Below are positions 36,980 to 49,100 of a stretch of 64,000 nucleotides of DNA, piece by piece (position 1 is the first letter of the stretch; each line of letters opens with the position of its first letter). The notes beneath the pieces were generated by a model. The model was not told the DNA's origin, did no database searches, and saw nothing but the letters and a program-made list of their open reading frames with translations. This DNA is from Mimachlamys varia. Taxonomy: Eukaryota > Mollusca > Bivalvia > Pectinida > Pectinidae. A program made the position numbers and the translations under genes. Location of the stretch: NCBI GenBank assembly GCA_947623455.1, contig OX392529.1, positions 3,844,001 through 3,908,000 of the forward strand. The letters are read 5' to 3'.

Positions 36980-39900
36980 ACTCTCCTGTATCGAGGACAG
37001 AATCGTAAGACGACTCCGAACCGGAGAGAAGGGGCGGGGAACTGGGAAGAGGGAACAGGGTGGTAACCGGGGAGAGGGGACGGGGAAGCCAGACAGTTTG
37101 TCTCCACAATAAATAAGGGGTGGGGGTAAACGGGGAAAGGGGACGGGGTGGCAACCGGGGAGAGGGGACGAGGTGAGTAACAGGGGAGAGGGGACGGGGA
37201 GAAACCGAGAAGAGGGGGCGAGGGGAGTATTAGGGGAGAAGGGACGAGGGGAGTAACAAGGGAGAGGGGACGAAGGGAGTAACAGGGGAGAAGGGACGAG
37301 GGGAGAAACCGAGGAGATGGGACGAGGGGAGTAACAGGGGAGAGGGGACGGGGGAGTAACAAGGGAGAGGGGACGAGGGGAGTAACAGGGGAGAGGGGAC
37401 GGGGAGAAACCGAGGAGATGGGACGAGGGGAGTAACAGGGGAGAAGGGACGAGGGGAGTAACAAGGGAGAGGGGACGAGGGGAGTAACAGGGGAGAAGGG
37501 ACGGGGGAGTAACAGGGGAGAAGGGACGAGGGGAGTAACAGGGGAGAAGGGACGAGGGGAGTAACAAGGGAGAGGGGACGGGGGAGTAACAAGGGAGAGG
37601 GGACGGGCAGAAACCGAGGAGATGGGACGGGGGGGGTAGCCCGGGAGAGGTGTTTGTAACCGGATAAAGGGGACCAAGGAGTAACTGGGGAAAGAAGACA
37701 AGGGGTTTGTAACCGGGGAGAGGGGACGGGGGAAACTGGTGAGAGGAGACGGGGGAATAACCGAGGAGAAGAGACACGGTGTTGGTAACTAGGGAGAGGG
37801 GACGGAGGAAAATTGTTGAGAGGAGACGGGGGAGTAACTAAGGAGAGGAGACGGGGGAGTAACTAAGGAGAGGAGACGGGGGAGTAACCAAGGAGAGGAA
37901 ACGGGGGAGTTACCAAGGAGAAGAGATCGGGGAGTAAGCAAGGGGAGAAGAATGTGGTTGGTATTTAGGGAGAGGGGACGGGGGTTACTGGGGAGAGGGG
38001 ACGGGGGAGTAACCGAGGAGAGGAGAAGGGGGAGTAACTAAGGAGAGGAGACGGGGGAGTAACCAAGGAGAGGAGACGGGGGAGTAACTAAGGAGAGGAG
38101 ACGGGGGAGTAACCAAAGAGAAGAGATCGGGGAGTAAGCAAGGAGAGAAGAATGTGGTTGGTAACTAGGGAGAGGGGACGGGGGTTACTGGGGAGAGGGG
38201 ACGGGGGAGTAACCGAGGAGAGGAGACGGGGGAGTAACTAAGGAGAGGAGACGGGGGAGTAACCAAGGAGAGGAGACGGGGGAGTAACCAAGGAGAAGAG
38301 ATCGGGGAGTAAGCAAGGAGAGAAGAATGTGGTTGGTAACTAGGGAGAGGGGACGGGGGTTACTGGGGAGAGGGGACGGGGGAGTAACCGAGGAGAGGAG
38401 ACGGGGGAGTAACTAAGGAGAGGAGACGGGGGAGTAACCAAGGAGAGGAGACGGGGGAGTAACCAAGGAGAAGAGATCGGGGAGTAAGCAAGGAGAGAAG
38501 AATGTGGTTGGTAACTAGGGAGAGGGGACGGGGGAGTAACCGAGGAGAGGAGACGGGGGAGTAACTTAGGAGAGGAGACGGGGGAGTAACCAAGGAGAGG
38601 AGACGGGGGAGTAACTAAGGAGAGGAGACGGGGGAGTAACCAAGGAGAGGAGACGGGGGAGTAACCAAGGAGAAGAGATCGGGGAGTAAGCAAGGAGAGA
38701 AGAATGTGGTTGGTAACTAGGGAGAGGGGACGGGGGTTACTGGGGAGAGGGGACGGGGGAGAAACCGAGGAGAGGAGACTGGTGTTGGTAACTAGGGAGA
38801 GGGGACGGGGGGGTTACTGGGGAGAGGGGACGGGGGTAACTGGGAGAGGGGACGTGGGTAACTGGGAAGAGGGGAAACTGGTGAGAGGAGACGGGGGAGT
38901 AACCGAGGAGATGAGACTGGGGGTTTGTAACTGGGGAGAGGGGACGGGGGTTGGTAACTGGGGAAAGGAGACTGGGGGTTGGTAACTGGGGAGAGGGACG
39001 GGGGTAACTGGGGAGAGGGGAAGGGGGAGTAACCGAGGAGAGAAGACTGGGGTTGGTAACTGGGGAGAGGGGACGGGGGAGTAACCAAGGAGAGGAGACT
39101 GGGGCTTGGTTACTGGGGAGAGGGGACGGGGGAGTAACCAAGGAGAGAAGACTGGGGTTTGGTTACTGGGGAGAGGGGACGGGGGTAACTGGTGAGACGA
39201 GACGGGGGCGTAACCGAGAAGAGGAGACTGGGGTTGGTAACTAGGGAGAGAGGACGGGGGTTACTGGGGGGAGGGGACGAGGGGAACCTGGTGAGAGGAG
39301 ACGGTGGAGTAACCAAGGAGAGGAGACGGTGGAGTAACCAAGGAGAGGAGACGTTGGAGTAACCAAGGAGAAGGGATTGGGGAGTAACCAAGGAGAGGAG
39401 ACTGGGGTTGGTAACTAGGGAGAGGGGACGGGGGAGAGGGGGAGAGGGGACGAGGGGTAACTGGTGAGAGGAGACGGCGGAGTAACCGAGGAGAGGAGAC
39501 TGGGGGTTGGTAACTGGGGAAAGGGGACGGGTGGTAATTTTGGAGAGGGGACGGCGGGTAACTGGTGAGAGATTACGGGGAGTAACCGAGATGAGGTGAC
39601 TGGGGGTTGGTAACTGGGGAGAGGGGACGGGGGTTGGTAACTAGGGAAAGGGGGTAACCTGGGAGAGGGGACGAGGGGTAACTGGTGAGAGGAGACGGCG
39701 GAGTAACCGAGGAGAGGAGACTGGGGGTTGGTAACTGGGGAAAGGGGACGGGTGGTAATTTTGGAGAGGGGACGGCGGGTAACTGGTGAGAGATTACGGG
39801 GAGTAACCGAGATGAGGTGACTGGGGGTTGGTAACTGGGAAGAGGGGACGGGGGTTGGTAACTAGGGAAAGGGGGGTAACTTGGGAGAGGGGACGGGGAA

Positions 39901-41090
39901 GTAACGGGAGACGAGACGGGGGGAGTAACCAAGGAGAGAAGACTGGGGTTGATAACTAGGGTGAGGGGACGGGGGTTTCTAGGGAGAGGGTACGTGGGTA
40001 ACTAGGGAGAGGGGACGTGGGTAACTGGGGAGAGGGGACGAGGGGAAACTGGTGAGAAGAGACGGCGGAGTAACCGAGGAGAGGAGACTGGGGGTTGCTA
40101 ACTGGGGAGAGGGGACGGGGGTTGGTAACTGGGGAAGGGGAGGGGGGTAACACGGGAAAGGGAGCGGAGGTAACTTGGGAGAGGGGTAACCGAGGAGAGA
40201 AGACTGGGGTTGGTAACTGGGGAGAGGAGATGGGGGGGGGGGGTAACTGGGGAGAGGGCAGGGGAGTAACCGAGAAGAGGAGACTTGGGGTTAGTAACCG
40301 GGAAGAGGGGACGGGGGTTGGTAACCGAGGAAAGGAGACTGGGGGTTGGTAACTGGGGAGAGGGACGGGGTAACTGGGGAGAGGAGATGGGGGGGGGGTA
40401 ACTGGGGAGAGGGGCGGGGAGTAACCGAGGAGAGGGGACGGGGTTGGTAACTGGGGAAGGAGACGGGGGTAACTTGGGAGAGGGGACGGGGAAGTAACCG
40501 AGGAGAGAAGACTGGGGTTGGTAACTGGGGAGAGGAGATGGGGGGGGGGGGGTTCAACATGGAGAGGGCGGGGGAGTAACCGAGAAGAGGAGACTGGGGG
40601 TTAGTAACCGGGAAGAGGGGACGGGGGTTGATAACCGAGGAAAGGAGACTGGGGGTTGGTAACTTGGGAGAGGGGACGGGTGTAACTGGGGAGAGGATAC
40701 TGGGGGGGGGGTAACTGAGGAGAGGAGACGGGGGGTTGTACCTGGGGAGAGGGAACGAGGGGAATCTGGGGAGAGGGGACGGGGGTAACTGGGGAGAGAG
40801 AACGAGGGGAAACTGGTGAGAGGAGACGGGGGGGGGGTAACCGAGGAGAGGAGACTGGGGGTTGGTAACTGGGGAGAGGGAATCTGGGGAGAGGGGACGG
40901 GGGTAACTGGGGAGAGAGAACGAGGGGAAACTGGTGAGAGGAGACGGGGGGGGGGGGTAACCGAGGAGAGGAGACTGGGGGTTGGTAACTGGGGAGAGGG
41001 AACGAGGGGAATCTGGGGAGGGGGGACGGGGGTAACTGGTGAGAGGAGACGGGGGGGGGGTAATTGGGGAGGGGGCGGGGATATACAAAA
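36980..41090 (+). repeat. 4.1 kb G/A-rich array, about 25 bp units, G-run rich
   Basis: The + strand is mostly purine, with units of the type gagaggagacgggggagtaa interrupted by short gtaac steps. Unit length varies around 20-27 bp, with 25 bp clearest at 37800-38700. There a marker gatcggggagtaagca recurs at about 37925, 38125, 38300, 38475 and 38677, a higher-order period of 175-200 bp. Runs of 8-13 G occur at about 40214, 40390, 40538, 40940 and 41050. The proline/serine-rich - strand frames here are artefacts of the C/T-rich complement. Confidence 0.95.
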
Positions 41091-41159
41091 ATGTAGATAG
41101 AAATGGAGATGTAAAGCAATCAGTCTTCAACAGTGATATATTACAATATTCAATATTAT

Positions 41160-41700
41160 TTTATATATTAAAAAAAAAAACTTCCGTTTCCATGTTCAGG
41201 GGAATCGTTATCCTATAAAAGCAACACCCCTGCTTCCCCAACCTATGGTGTTTACATGTCGCAGTTGATTCTTTATTCTAGGGCTTGCTCTAAATATCGA
41301 GATTATCGTGATCGTTGTCGACTGCTGACAAACTAACAACACAAGGATTCGAGAGATGCATGTTGATCAGAACTATGGACAAGTTTTATGGTCGCCATCT
41401 TTGTCTCATCGAAAAATATTCTGTTTCTTTAAGTGATATAAAGATGGACGTTTTTGAGTATACTCATTAGTGTGTTTACTTGTTGTGATTGACAATGGTG
41501 ACCCGGTTCTCATTTGAGGACTTGATGTTTACTTGGATGTGACCAATTATCTACGTGGCGAGTGTCGTCAATGAAGCAGAAGACGCTTACTCTTCCGGAA
41601 CACCTGGTCTTATTCTCTTGTACTTTTACAAGGGTCTCCATGTAGATCTTTGTTCATATTTTCCCCCTAGTTTAATCGATTTTGAGTTGGGATTAATTCG
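41160..41700 (+). mobile_element. Penelope-like retroelement, 3' fragment copy 3
   Basis: From about 41200 the + strand reads SPTYGVYMSQLI-like and RACSKYRDYRDRC-like segments, then the KFYGRHLCLIEKYSVSL-like thumb (about 41378). The trailing segment NEAEDAYSSGTPGLI (41568 on) follows, parallel to the 3' ends of copies 1 and 2. The reverse transcriptase core is missing, so this is a strongly 5'-truncated relic. An A-run at 41170-41180 precedes it. Confidence 0.75.
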
Positions 41701-43289
41701 ATACGGACGCAAAATAAAGGATGCAGTGGAAATTGCAGTGTGTGAAATATATTCCACCATGTAGAGTGGATATGGTGGTATAATAGGGTGTATTGTGCTT
41801 GCTTTATCGGACATACATGAGTCCCTGTATATTATTGATGTCAATGTAAAGGACGTGTCGATACAGGTACTTTGGTTTTAGAAAACAAACATGACGTCAA
41901 CACTTCATTCACTTGCAACCCGGAAGTTGGATTAATCAATGTATATTTAATAACAGGGAGTGATACATTATATAAAGTTGGAAGTTAAGTAAGAAATGGG
42001 GAATATTGCAGGATTTATGTTCTTGCCGAAAAATTGTATTTATGATGTGTTAGTATGCGTTTCGGGTCTTAACATGTTTTTATTTTCTATGTTACCGAGT
42101 TGTATCATCCACCATTTTGGAAATGAAACAGGCAGTAACAGGAATATTGCCTCTAGGTCTGATTTTGTTTAGAATGGTTTAATCTAAAAGTGTGCCAAAC
42201 CACTGCTTTGAACACAAAAAAACCCAATTATTCACTTATCTGCCGGACCATATGTCTCAATGTAGGGTAAAACCACGAAGGCGCACATCTGTGATTAAGA
42301 ATAAAACTTCTACAGCGTATGATAATGAGCTAGTCTACACTCCGGCCGGAAGTATTTATGTAATAGACAATAAAGACAATCATTAGCTATGTACGTCTAT
42401 TTAATGATCTCAATCATTCAGCAGTGTATGATTCACTGTCCTAAATTTATTCATTTATTCACGAATAAGCTCTATTAAATTACTAGTCAGATAAATATAT
42501 AAATAATTCAATAATTTAAATACACATTCCAGTCAAATAAAAATACTGACTTTAAACCAAAGCTACTCTATCATACGTTTACATAATGTTCTCTCTGTTA
42601 GCACCATATAAACAATGACGTGACGTCATTAGGCCTACTCGCTCAAACGTCTCTCTTGATGTATCATAACATGATGATGTCATTAGCGCACAGCTCGCCG
42701 TGTAAATTACGTATGCCATAATTTGCTACATATAAATGTGACGTCATCAGTCCCACGTGGCACAGTTAACCTTTTGCGTGAATCCCGCCCTCCGTACGAC
42801 CGATGACGACGTAACTGTACTAATACAAAAAACAAACGGAAACCGTCGACACTTTCCGTAAACGAGAAATACCTCGTAATCAGATGGTGGACCTTACGGG
42901 GCCCACTTTTATAACAATAATGGCTGCCTCCGTGACATGATTCTGTGTCAAAGAGTACGTGTGTGTTTGGTTATGTCGATAATTACGCAGCTGTTTAAAA
43001 TTCTGTAAAGAACAGTTTTGATTTTCTTTTGTTTACGGAACGGAAATTGCCGACGGTTTCCGATAGATGTAAAAGTTGTGGTACGGCACATTCATTCCTT
43101 TGGCCTATTTTTCCGAGTGTACATCCATTACATCTACATCACATGATGTCACCAGGTATATTCGTTATTCGTTTAGCCGTTCATTAATCATTGCTACAAT
43201 TTTTTTCTGGTTTTGTAAAGATTTTTTCAATATTCTTCATTTACGAAGTCCAGTTATTCTATAAATGACTGCCATTCTTTGTTTGGTGA
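41701..43289. other. Unique region with CRE-like sites
   Basis: About 1.6 kb of unique AT-rich sequence. A 64-codon frame at 42192-42386 and one at 43076-43264 have no recognisable similarity. A cluster of CRE/E-box-like palindromes sits at 42614-42760. I see no exon that I can support. Confidence 0.5.
42614..42760. promoter_or_regulatory. Cluster of CRE-like and E-box palindromes
   Basis: Perfect TGACGTCA at 42621-42628 and 42739-42746, a near match tgatgtca at 42674-42681, and CACGTG at 42754-42759, all within 150 bp of unique sequence. These are known CREB/ATF and bHLH-ZIP sites. Which gene they would serve, if any, is unknown. Confidence 0.35.
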
Positions 43290-43295
43290 TTTATT
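43290..43295 (-). terminator. Candidate polyadenylation signal for the Death-domain gene
   Basis: The - strand reads AATAAA here (+ strand tttatt). I found no closer canonical signal between the stop codon at 45830 and this point. Use of this site would place the whole 33 bp array in the 3' UTR. Confidence 0.3.
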
Positions 43296-43594
43296 TCACT
43301 CCTACCTGAAAATTTTCAGCTGCTCATTTTCTTAAATAAGAATTCAAACAACAGAAAATAATTATGTATATGTCTATACTTAAATCAGACTGTAGACTCG
43401 CTCCAGCCAAAACGATAAAGAATATAATGTTGTCCTCATATACCGTTTCCAATATATTTGCACCTAGTTATATACAAAGCGGACTTATCACAGATTGAAG
43501 CTTATGATGATGGGTTTAGTAATACTATTACGGTTACTTTCTGATCACACTATACATATAAAATGGTTACCTCTTGACTTCACTGTATATAACG
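43296..43594. other. Unique flank of the 33 bp array
   Basis: About 300 bp of AT-rich unique sequence; nothing recognised. Confidence 0.5.
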
Positions 43595-45775
43595 GTAATC
43601 ACATGATCACAGTGTAATGATAGAACGGTAGTCTCATGATCACAGTGTAGACATAGAACTGTGACCTGCTAATCACAGTGTAATTATAGAACCGTGACCT
43701 CCTGATCACAGTGTAATTATAGAACGGTAATCTCCTGATCACAGTGTAGTTATAGAACGGTAATCTCCTGATCACAATGTAATTATAGAACGGTGACCTC
43801 CTGATCACAATGTAATTATAGAACCGTGACCTCCTGATCACAATGTAATTATAGAACGGTGACCTGCTAATCACAGTGTAATTATAGAACGGTAATCTCC
43901 TGATCATAGTGTAATTATAGAACGGTGATCTCCTGATCACAATGTAATTATAGAACGGTGACCTCCTGATCACAGTGTAATTATAGAACGGTGACCTCCT
44001 GATCACAGTGTAATTATAGAACCGTGACCTCCTGATCACAGTGTAATTATAGAACGGTGATCTCCTGATCACAGTGTAATTATAGAACGGTGACCTCCTG
44101 ATCACAGTGTAATTATAGAACCGTGACCTCCTGATCACAGTGTAATTATAGAACGGTAGTCTCCTGATCACAATGTAATTATAGAACGGTGATCTCCTGA
44201 TCACAGTGTAATTATAGAATGGTGACCTCCTGATCACAGTGTAATTATAGAACTGTAGTCTCCTGATCATAGTGTAATTATAGAACAGGTGACCTCCTGA
44301 TCACAGTGTAATTATAGAACCGTGACCTCCTGATCACAGTGTAATTATAGAACGGTGACCTCCTGATCACAATGTAATTATAGAACGGTGACCTCCTGAT
44401 CACAGTGTAATTATAGAACGGTGACCTCCTGATCACAGTGTAATTATAGAACGGTAGTCTCCTGATCATAGTGTAATTATAGAACCGTGACCTCCTGATC
44501 ATAGTGTAATTATAGAATGGTAATCTCCTGATCACAATGTAATTATAGAACGGTGACCTCCTGATCACAGTGTAATTATAGAACGGTAATCTCCTGACCA
44601 CAGTGTAATTATAGAACCGTGACCTCCTGATCACAGTGTAATCATAGAACGGTAATCTCCTGATCACAGTGTAGACATAGAACCGTGGCCTCCTGAACAT
44701 AGTGTAATTATAGAACGATGACCTCCTGATCACAGTGTAATTATAGAACGGTAATCTCCTGATCACAGTGTAGACATAGAACCGTGACCTCCCGATCATA
44801 GTGTAATTATTGAACGATGACCTCCTGATCACAGTGTAAGTAAAGAACGGTAATCTCCTGATCACAGTGTAGACATAGAACCGTGACTTCCTGATCATAG
44901 TGTAATTACAGAACCGTGACCTCCTGATCACAGTGTAATTATAGAACCGTGACCTCCTGATCACAGTGTAATTATAGAACGGTAATCTCCTGATCACAAT
45001 GTAATTATAGAACGGTGACCTCCTGATCACAGTGTAATTATAGAACGGTGACCTCCTGATCACAGTGTAATTATAGAACTGTGACCTCCTGATCACAGTG
45101 TAATTATAGAACCGTGACCTCCTGATCACAACGTAATTATAGAACGATGACCTCCTGATCACAGTGTAATTATAGAACGGTAATCTCCTGATCACAGTGT
45201 AATTATAGAACCGTGACCTCCTGATCACAGTGTAATTATAGAACGATGACCTCCTGATCACAGTGTAATTATAGAACGGTAATCTCCTGATCACAGTGTA
45301 ATTATAGAACCGTGACCTCCTGATCACAGTGTAATTATAGAACCGTGACCTCCTGATCACAGTGTAATTATAGAATGGTGACCTTCTGATCACAGTGTTA
45401 TTATAGAACGGTAATCTCCTGATCACAGTGTAATTATAGAACGGTGATCTCCTGATCACAGTGTAATTATAGAACGGTAGTCTCCTGATCACAGTGTAAT
45501 TATAGAACAGGTGACCTCCTGATCACAGTGTAATTATAGAACGATGACCTCCTGATCACAGTGTAATTATAGAATGGTGACCTTCTGATCACAGTGTAAT
45601 TATAGAACTGTGACCTGCTGATCACAGTGTAGTTATAGAACTGTGACCTGCTACACAGTTAAATTATAGAACGGTGACCTGCTACACAGTGTAATTATAG
45701 AACGGTGACCTGCTACACAGTGTAATTATAGAACGGTGACCTGCTACACAGTGTAATTATAGAACACCTGATCAC
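43595..45775 (-). repeat. Tandem array, 33 bp unit, about 66 copies
   Basis: The unit contains ctcctgatcacagtgtaatt and atagaacggtgac (+ strand). Each copy carries the palindrome tgatca. Since 33 is divisible by three, the - strand stays open for 223 and 404 codons with the 11-residue repeat YNYTVIRRSPF; I regard this as an artefact. The right end (45640-45775) has shortened units lacking tgatca. The array lies immediately 3' of the Death-domain exon. Confidence 0.97.
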
Positions 45776-45829
45776 TGTGTCATCATAACACGATTACTCT
45801 CTGGTCACTGTAAACAAATTCAGAAAATT

Positions 45830-46143
45830 TCAGCTGTACACATTCGTCACCATATACTTTGTTTCTACTTTTTCAGCAAGGTGCACCTTATTTAGTTTCC
45901 TGAGGCCTTTGATTAACTGTGCTATATCACCATGCCTATTAAAATTGCGCCATTTTTCCAAACACGTGAGAGCGGTCTCTTCCGGTGTGCGGTCTCGTCG
46001 AGCCGATATTTGGTCGATCACAAACACGTCCTTCTGACGCTTGTCCACATCACGAGCTGGTGCGAACGGCAGTCTGTCGTACAGCTTCTTCCAATCCTTA
46101 CCGATGAACTGGGCCACAAACTTGCACGCGTCCTCCAGCGCAC
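45830..46143 (-). CDS. Terminal exon: Death domain
   Basis: The - strand acceptor tttgacag precedes base 46143. Entry in phase 1 gives GALEDACKFVAQFIGKDWKK and onward, 104 residues to TGA at 45832-45830. Death-fold hallmarks: the DWKKL helix-1/2 motif, the ID.I pattern of helix 2-3, C.EKW in helix 4, G....LI.GLRKL in helix 5, and AEKVE in helix 6. The length (about 90 residues of domain) is normal for the family. The ATG-like position upstream is not a start; the exon begins at the splice site. Confidence 0.85.
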
Positions 46144-49100
46144 CTGTCAAAGGAAGCCAACCTCTCGTCAGATATCACATATATTTATTTAGAATAAGTT
46201 CTGCGAACCAAATTAACATATTTTCACTTGAAGAAGACTTCCAAGTTTCTTATAGGAACATTCAGGTTACATAAGAATAAAAAAATGTCATATGACCGTA
46301 GCCATACTAAATAATTTCTTATCTTTCAATATGACGTCACAAATGCATGGCGTCGCTAACGGGCCACCAAGTACTTAATCATTGCACGTGAGGCATCAAT
46401 CGTCATTTCACAATGTCGTCGCTCACCAGTCCGATATTATCGGACATCGTAAGAAACAGTATATTATATATCATAACACTGGTTTGTATGGGAGATGTAA
46501 AAAACAGTATATTATATATCAGAACACTGGTTTGTATGGGAGATGTAAGAAACAGTATATCATATATCAGAACACCGGTTTGTATGGGAGATGTAAGAAA
46601 CGGTATATCATATATCAGAACACCGGTTTGTATGGGAGATGTAAAAAACAGTATATCATATATCAGAACACCGGTTTGTATGGGAGATGCAAGGAACAGT
46701 ATTATATCAGAACACCGGTTTGTATGGGGGATGTAAGAAATAGTATTATATCAGAACACCGGTTTGTATGGGAGATGTAAGAAAAAGTATATTATATATC
46801 AGAACACTGGTTTGTATGGGAGATGTAAGAAACAGTATATTATATATCAGAACATTGGTTTGTATGGGAGATGTAAAAAACAGTATATCATATATCAGAA
46901 CACCGGTTTGTATGGGAGATGTAAGAAACAGTATATTATATATCAGAACACTGGTTTGTATGGGAGATGTAAGAAACAGTATATTATATATCAGAACACT
47001 GGTTTGTATGGGAGATGTAAAAAACAGTATATCATATATCAGAACACCGGTTTGTATGGGAGATGCAAGGAACAGTATTATATCAGAACACCGGTTTGTA
47101 TGGGAGATTTCAGAAACAGTATTATATCAGAACACCGGTTTGTATGGGGGATGTAAGAAATAGTATTATATCAGAACACCGGTTTGTATGGGAGATGTAA
47201 GAAAAAGTATATTATATATCAGAACACTGGTTTGTATGGGAGATGTAAGAAACAGTATATTATATATCAGAACACTGGTTTGTATGGGAGATGTAAGAAA
47301 CAGTATATTATATATCAGAACACTGGTTTGTATGGGAGATGTAAGAAACAGTATATTATATATCAGAACACTGGTTTGAATGGGATATGTAAGAAACGGT
47401 ATATTATATATCAGAACACTGGTTTGTATGGGAGATGTAAGAAACGGTATATCATATATCAGAACACCGGTTTGTATGGGAGATGTAAGAAACGGTATAT
47501 CATATATCAGAACACCGGTTTGTATGGGAGATGTAAGAAACGGTATATCATATATCAGAACATTGGTTTGTATGGGAGATGTAAGAAACGGTATATTATA
47601 TATCAGAACACCGGTTTGTATGGGAGATGTAAGAAACGGTATATTATATATCAGAACACCGGTTTGTATGGGAGATGTAAGAAACGGTATATCATATATC
47701 AGAACACTGGTTTGTATGGGAGATGTAAGAAACGGTATATCATATATCAGAACACTGATTTGTATGGGAGATGTAAGAAACAGTATATTATATATCAGAA
47801 CACTGGTTTGTATGGGAGATGTAAGAAACAGTATATATCAGAACACTGGTTTGTATGGGAGATGTAAGAAATAGTATATATCAGAACACTGGTTTGTATG
47901 GGAGATGTAAGAAACAGTATATCATATATTAGAACACCAGTTTGTATGGGAGATGTAAGAAACAGTATATTATATATCAGAACACTGGTTTGTATGGGAG
48001 ATGTAAGAAACGGTATATTATATATCAGAACACTGGTTTGTATGGGAGATGTAAGAAACAGTATATTATATATCAGAACACTGGTTTGTATGGGAGATGT
48101 AAGAAACGGTATATTATATATCAGAACATTGGTTTGTATGGGAGATGTAAGAAACAGTATATTATATATCAGAACACTGGTTTGTATGGGAGATGTAAGA
48201 AATAGTATATATCAGAACACCGGTTTGTTAGGGTGATGTAAGAAATAGTATATTATATATCAGAACACTGGTTGGTATGGTAGATGTAAGAAATAGTATA
48301 TTATATATCAGAACACTGGTTGGTATGGTAGATGTAAGAAATAGTATATATCAGAACACCGGTTTGTATTGCATCCTCTGTGAGTAACCGTCTTATCTCG
48401 ACTCAGCGCAAGGTAAGTCAAATAAAAGGCGTATCTCCAGTGGAGCGACATTTAAAATATTACAGTAAGAAAAGCGTATCAGTAGAGGACTAGCATTTAA
48501 AATATTAATGTTTGAAAGCCGTATCACCAGTCCCAGCATTAAACGTATTACCTATAAAGGCCTATCAGCAGTGCGAGTAAATAACGTTCTCCCACTCCCC
48601 AGTAGGACGTTCTCAGGGACGACATAAACCAGGTAGGACTTGATAGCTGAGGGTCGTGTATGTCTAAACACAGTCTGATAGGTTTATGTTGTTGATTGTA
48701 ATCAATGACGCTATTCCTCCTGACCGTGTTTACTTAGGGCTTGGACAGCAGAGGTCCCGTATAAATATTTCTAGGCCCATATTTCTGACATTTCAAAAGA
48801 CAACTTGGTGTTATTTGTCATCCCTGTCAAAGCGGAAGTGACAGCGTTAGATGTTACACCTGTCTAAGATAAAAACAATTTACAAAAAAACGCACGTAGC
48901 AACATAGACTGTGGTTAATATCACCTCGTGTAACACTTCACTGGGTTAATATCACCTCGTGTAACACTCCACTGGGTTAATATCACCTCGTGTAACACTA
49001 CACTGGGTTAATATCACCTCGTGTAACACTACACTGGGTTAATATCACCTCGTGTAACACTACACTGGGTTAATATCACCTCGTGTAACACTACACTGGG

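Noticed and set aside
36952..41130. Proline/serine-rich - strand frames and glycine/arginine-rich + frames
   Set aside because: They follow from the G/A-rich strand and its C/T-rich complement, with many short overlapping frames and no consistent one.
42192..42386. 64-codon + strand frame
   Set aside because: Short, no similarity recognised, in AT-rich unique DNA where such frames arise by chance.
43599..45492. YNYTVIRRSPF repeat protein on the - strand (223 and 404 codons)
   Set aside because: The unit is 33 bp, so one open frame persists; it breaks at single-base indels (about 44275) and lies 3' of the Death-domain stop.
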